Below are positions 59,776 to 64,000 of a DNA stretch of 64,000 bases, one piece after another. The notes below the pieces were generated by a model that saw only the letters and a list, made by a program, of their open reading frames with translations, was not told the origin of the DNA and made no database searches. The DNA is from Smittia aterrima. Its lineage: Eukaryota > Arthropoda > Insecta > Diptera > Chironomidae. The number at the start of each line of letters is the position of its first letter. The stretch's first letter is position 1. The position numbers and the translations under genes were made by a program. The stretch is from NCBI GenBank assembly GCA_033063855.1, contig CP093830.1, forward strand, positions 1,860,854 through 1,924,853, in the 5' to 3' direction.

Positions 59776-61747
59776 ATGCCCGAAATAAAAATTACGCCGC
59801 TTGGAGCTGGCCAGGATGTTGGTCGAAGCTGTATTCTTCTTAGTATTGGCGGTAAAAATGTTATGTTGGACTGCGGAATGGTAAGTTGCACAATCATCTT
59901 CTTGAGTCATATCGAAATTCTATTTACTTAACAAACAACTTTTCCATATTTTACAGCATATGGGATATAACGATGAACGACGATTTCCTGACTTTTCTTA
60001 TATCGTTCCTGAAGGACCTCTTACGTCGTATATTGATTGTGTCATCATTAGTCATTTCCACTTAGATCACGTCGGTAAGTCACATCACAATCATCTTATT
60101 TGCATTCTCTAATCATTCGGCTTTTAGGAGCGTTGCCTTACATGACAGAAATGGTTGGCTATACGGGTCCTATCTACATGACACATCCTACGAAAGCGAT
60201 TGCTCCAATTCTTCTTGAAGACATGCGAAAAGTTGCTGTTGAACGAAAAGGAGAAACAAATTTCTTTACAACTCAAATGATCAAGGATTGTATGAAGAAA
60301 GTGACTTGTGTTACACTTCATCAATCTGTTATGGTTGATAGTGAGATGGAGATCAAAGCATATTATGCTGGACACGTCTTAGGTGCTGGAATGTTTTGGA
60401 TTCGTGTGGGAAATCAATCGGTTGTTTACACAGGAGATTTCAATATGACCCCTGATCGACATCTCGGAGCAGCTTGGATCGATAAATGCAAACCTGATCT
60501 TCTTATTACTGAATCAACTTACGCAACAACAATTCGAGACTCTAAGAGATGTCGTGAGACAGATTTTTTGAAAAAGATTCACGAATGTGTTGCTCGTGGC
60601 GGAAAAGTTCTCATCCCAGTCTTCGCACTTGGTAGAGCTCAGGAACTTTGCATTCTTCTTGAAACGTATTGGGAACGAATGAATTTGAAGTTCCCGATTT
60701 ATTTTGCTCTTGGACTGACAGAGAAAGCCAACAATTATTACAAAATGTTCATCACTTGGTAAGACCATTTTATCTTTAAATCGAAAACAAAGACAAATAA
60801 TTTCTTTTCACAGGACAAATCAAAAGATTCGAAAGACATTCGTCAAAAGAAATATGTTCGACTTCAATCACATCAAGCCTTTCGATCGTGGTTACATTGA
60901 TAATCCTGGTGCGATGGTTGTATTTGCTACTCCAGGAATGCTTCACGCTGGTCTGTCACTTCAGATCTTCAAGAAATGGGCGCCAAATGAAAACAACATG
61001 TTAATCATGCCAGGATATTGCGTTCAAGGAACTGTTGGTCACAAAGTCTTAGGAGGTGCCAAGAAAATCGAATTTGAGAATCGACAAGTCGTTGAAGTTA
61101 AGATGGCGATTGAGTACATGAGCTTCAGTGCTCATGCTGATGCAAAAGGAATTATGCAGTTGATTCAAAATTGTGAGCCTCGTAACGTTATGTTGGTTCA
61201 TGGCGAAGCAGCGAAGATGGAATTTCTTAAAGACAAAATTCGCGACGAGTTCAAAATCGATTGTTTTTCTCCTGCGAACGGAGAGACTTGTGTCATTAGC
61301 ACTCCATTAAAAATTCCAATTGATTGCTCACTTCAATTGTTGAAGAACGAAGCAAAGATTTACAATATGCTTCCTCCCGATCCCAAGCGAAGAAGATTCA
61401 TGCACGGGATTCTTGTCATGAGAGAAGGAAGACTAACCTTGATGGACGCGGATAGCATGTTCAAAGAGTTCGCTGGTATTAATCGACACATCATGAAGTT
61501 CTCATCTTTCATCAAAGTTGACAATGCAACACCATCGGTGCAAGTAATCGAACAGATTCACTCTCTACTCAAAGAAAAGCTCACCGTTTGGGATGTCAAG
61601 CTGATCGATAGTCAAACGATTAGTGTGGAAACTTGCAACATTAAACTTCAGGAAGAAACTGATAACAGAAAACTTTGTGTCTCATGGAACAATCAGGATG
61701 AGGATCTTGGACGATACATCCTTGGCTTACTTCAAAATGTTTCTTAA
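59776..61747 (+). CDS. IntS11: Integrator complex subunit 11 (RNA endonuclease)
   Basis: Four exons: 59776-59880, 59957-60074, 60128-60758 and 60814-61747, 595 residues. IntS11 is the catalytic subunit of Integrator. It cleaves snRNA precursors and nascent transcripts at paused promoters, working with IntS9. The metallo-beta-lactamase motifs are all visible: LDCGMHMGYND, SHFHLDHVGALPYM (His-x-His-x-Asp-His), YYAGHVLGAGMFW and YTGDFNM. The beta-CASP motifs are TESTYATT, SFSAHADAKG and LVHGEA. The zinc ligands appear intact, so the enzyme should be active. Length and sequence are very close to the human protein of 600 residues. The C-terminal 130 residues form the IntS9-binding domain. Confidence 0.97.
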
Positions 61748-62224
61748 CGGTGTTAGACTAAAAATCTTCCATTGAGTGAGCTTAGTTTGTAAAGTTTTAT
61801 TATTCCCAAAAAAATAAATCATTTCTTACTTAACTGGATTCAGAAATTTCAAAATAAAACTTCATTTCTCAATAAAAAAAATCTGTCGTTTTAAACTGTC
61901 GCGAATGAAAATTTGTCAATGAAAACCAAACGCCTTCTCTTTTCCGCTCAATGCTTGCCGTGAAATCATCTGAGAAGTTTTTCTTCGAACTGAGAAAAAC
62001 AGTCTCTCGCGATCACTTTGCCCGATCGGATTCAAAACGTTTTTGTGGTTGCGAAAAATTATTGGAAACTTTTCAAAAGATAAACCTTTTAAGAGAATTT
62101 GCAGATTTTCTCAAGAAGTTCCGGTGAAACAAATATTTATGCGATAAATCTATCGTCGATAATAAAAGTGTAAATGAATATACGCCTCGAGAATCAGTGA
62201 AATTCTCATTTTGCCTATTACGAA
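61748..62224. other. Intergenic region
   Basis: About 480 bases. Poly(A) signals for IntS11 (AATAAA) lie near 61812 and 61853. Nothing else was recognised. Confidence 0.5.
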
Positions 62225-64000
62225 ATGAATATTTCGTCTCTCCTCCGCATCTTCATAATTACAGGTAAAGACCTCGTTTAGCGTACGTTATGATTATTCA
62301 AATCGGATGTGACTTGAAGCTTAATAGCTTCACAGTCAATTAAATTTTTCTTTCGATGAACTGATATGTTTGCATTCGCGAGAAATTTTCCTGACCTTGA
62401 ATGACGAGTCAGCATAAACAAAATCTGAGTTTTTCTTTCGAATGCGCGTGAACGTGGGTTGACCACAGATGAGAGTTCCCGATATTTATATGTCACTTCG
62501 TAAGACAATACAAACAGGTGTCTCCTTGCAATTCATTCATGAAATATTTATTAAAAGCGCACGAGATTCAACGCAAACTCGTCAGCTGCTTTGTATCAGG
62601 AATATTTTTATTTCGAGCTACTTCCGCCCATGTAAACAAAATAAAAATGTAAGTCAATTAGATTTATGGGCATTTTTGTTTTTCAAGTTCTTCAACTTGA
62701 ATCGATTAAAGGCAAAATGTGTTTCTGAAGAAAAACCTTCTCGTCGATCATAGAACATTTGATCCCACAATATCATTGTTTGTTCTTCTGATCAAAGGTG
62801 CAGCAGATTGATATCCAACTGAGAGAATATTTTGAATTCGAAAAATTTCTATTGTTTCTCAAAAGGCCAGACTGATTCTTTAATGAAGCCGATACGCCAA
62901 ATTATATCAATGAACAAATTTGGAGCTAAGAATAACAATTAATTAAAACAGAATACGATCACGTTTTGACATCAATTTGGGTTTGATATCTCTGGAAAGA
63001 AGAAAAATAAACGATAAAATGTTTCGCAAGAGATTCCATTCGCGCTTCTTCCACTTGAAATGTTTTCATGGCTTTCCAACGATCCGAAAATATCTCTTAA
63101 TTATCATCAGTTATGAATGATTTTCAGCTAAATTAATCAAACATTTATTAACTATTATTAGAATTCTTTTGCATAAATCTTGGCTTCGTCAATACGAAAA
63201 CGCGGATTCAATGAAATCATTTGCACATTCATGAACTTGAAATACATTTAGATCAAACACAACAGACACTTCGAGTTTAATCAAAACGAAAAAGGCATGA
63301 AAATTAAATCGGGAGCTAGAGTAGGTGAAATAAGTGAAGCGAGTCAAGTCAAGGTTCCGTTTTATTTTACTAACTCAAACAAGATTAAAATGAAAAATTG
63401 ATGAAAATTCTGCTAATTAGTCGGTTCATCATCAGCGGTTTTTGGCTCGCGACACGCCAACGCGTCGTGCGACATAATTCCACGCATTTTGACGACTAAT
63501 TACCAAGAAGACTTTGCAAATCATCGTCGCAAAGGAAAATCCAAGAAATCAAGAATGTGATACACAAAAACGAGAGTCAACGAGCTTAGATATTTACGAC
63601 AACACATAGTCTGTCTACTAAATTAAACAATTCGTATCAAGAAGATTAATTTGGTTCCGCTCAAACCTATTTTCAGTCTGCTTCGGCGCTAGGTCGTCGT
63701 GGGCTGGTAGCATTCACGGGATAAACAGAGTCAAGTGTGAGAAGAGAGACGTTCTGCAGGTGAAAGTTTAAATTTCTTGTCGGATGAGAATGTTTTCGTA
63801 AAAATATCTTTTTAGAAATTCCAAGAAGAAAAAGAAGAAAGTGAAGCTGATAGAAGATTGAGTGATCTTCGCAATGTGATGCGTTCGCGTTCTTCGACAC
63901 AAGGACACGCGATCGATGCATTCATCGTTTCGTCTTATGACGAACACCAAATTTATCAAACTGATGACTCAGAGGGAAGATTGCAGTTTATTTCAGGCTT
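62225..64000 (+). CDS. Secreted aminopeptidase P, 5' part (cut by the window edge)
   Basis: Three exons are visible: 62225-62264, 63677-63759 and 63816 to the edge. Exon 1 encodes the start of a signal peptide (MNISSLLRIFIIT), and exon 2 completes it (VCFGARSSWAG). The phases 1 and 0 fit exactly, which supports joining them across the 1412-base intron. Exon 3 enters the creatinase N-terminal domain of Xaa-Pro aminopeptidase: RLSDLRNVM, then IDAFIVSSYDEHQ and LQFISG match the start of that domain. The signal peptide suggests the secreted or GPI-anchored (XPNPEP2-like) branch rather than the cytosolic one. The catalytic metal-binding domain lies outside the window. Confidence 0.75.

Noticed and set aside
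1..64000. Search for transposons, CRISPR arrays, viral insertions and bacterial transfer
   Set aside because: No terminal inverted repeats with transposase, long terminal repeats, regularly spaced repeats, reverse transcriptase motifs or intronless bacterial-type operons were seen by eye. Diverged or non-coding elements could be missed.

Overview
This is a gene-dense, AT-rich window of an animal nuclear genome, almost certainly an insect and most likely a lower dipteran (midge- or mosquito-like). The reasons are many short introns (often 50-80 nt), an Osiris-type gene, DM4/12 and insect-type ionotropic receptor families, and close similarity to Drosophila-named genes (kurtz, falafel, Nurf-38, Cow, NitFhit). 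I read 19 protein-coding gene models (18 complete, one cut by the right edge) and one tRNA gene. Exon models were built by eye from GT/AG sites, reading-frame continuity and protein-family similarity. In every complete model the exon lengths sum to an open frame.

Layout. 0.4-3 kb: a tRNA-Leu(CAG) gene and TBC1D5 (a RabGAP linked to retromer) on the minus strand. 5.9-18 kb: a tandem array of four plus-strand acyl-CoA delta-9 desaturase genes separated by up to 2.8 kb of non-coding DNA. 18.8-23 kb: an Osiris-like secreted membrane protein and two small secreted hydrophobic proteins. 23.6-25.8 kb: an SV2-like major facilitator transporter. 25.9-29.2 kb: MED7 (minus) and Rab6 (plus) sharing a divergent promoter; Rab6 has two candidate last exons. 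30.5-31.6 kb: a DM4/12 secreted protein. 33.4-37 kb: kurtz, the non-visual beta-arrestin, with a duplicated, probably mutually exclusive exon. 39.2-44.6 kb: a minus-strand run of NitFhit, TMEM245 and PIG-H with gaps under 200 bp. 45.9-49 kb: falafel (PP4 regulatory subunit 3), convergent with CFAP36 (49.4-50.3 kb). 50.9-54.1 kb: an ionotropic receptor of the IR93a type. 54.7-57.6 kb: a testican (Cow-like) secreted proteoglycan core. 58.1-61.7 kb: inorganic pyrophosphatase (Nurf-38) and Integrator subunit 11 in a tight divergent pair. 62.2 kb to the edge: the first exons of a secreted aminopeptidase P.

The genes do not form one pathway, as expected for a eukaryotic chromosome segment. Local organisation carries the biology: tandem duplication (desaturases), compact head-to-head pairs (MED7/Rab6, Nurf-38/IntS11) and tail-to-tail pairs (transporter/MED7, falafel/CFAP36). 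I saw no transposon, CRISPR, phage or bacterial system. The most interesting features are splicing-related: the two interchangeable kurtz exons covering the arrestin lariat loop; a second Rab6 terminal exon that keeps the prenylation cysteines; a GC-AG intron in one desaturase; a 19-nt microexon in the ionotropic receptor; and two very short introns whose length is a multiple of three and that contain no stop codon.
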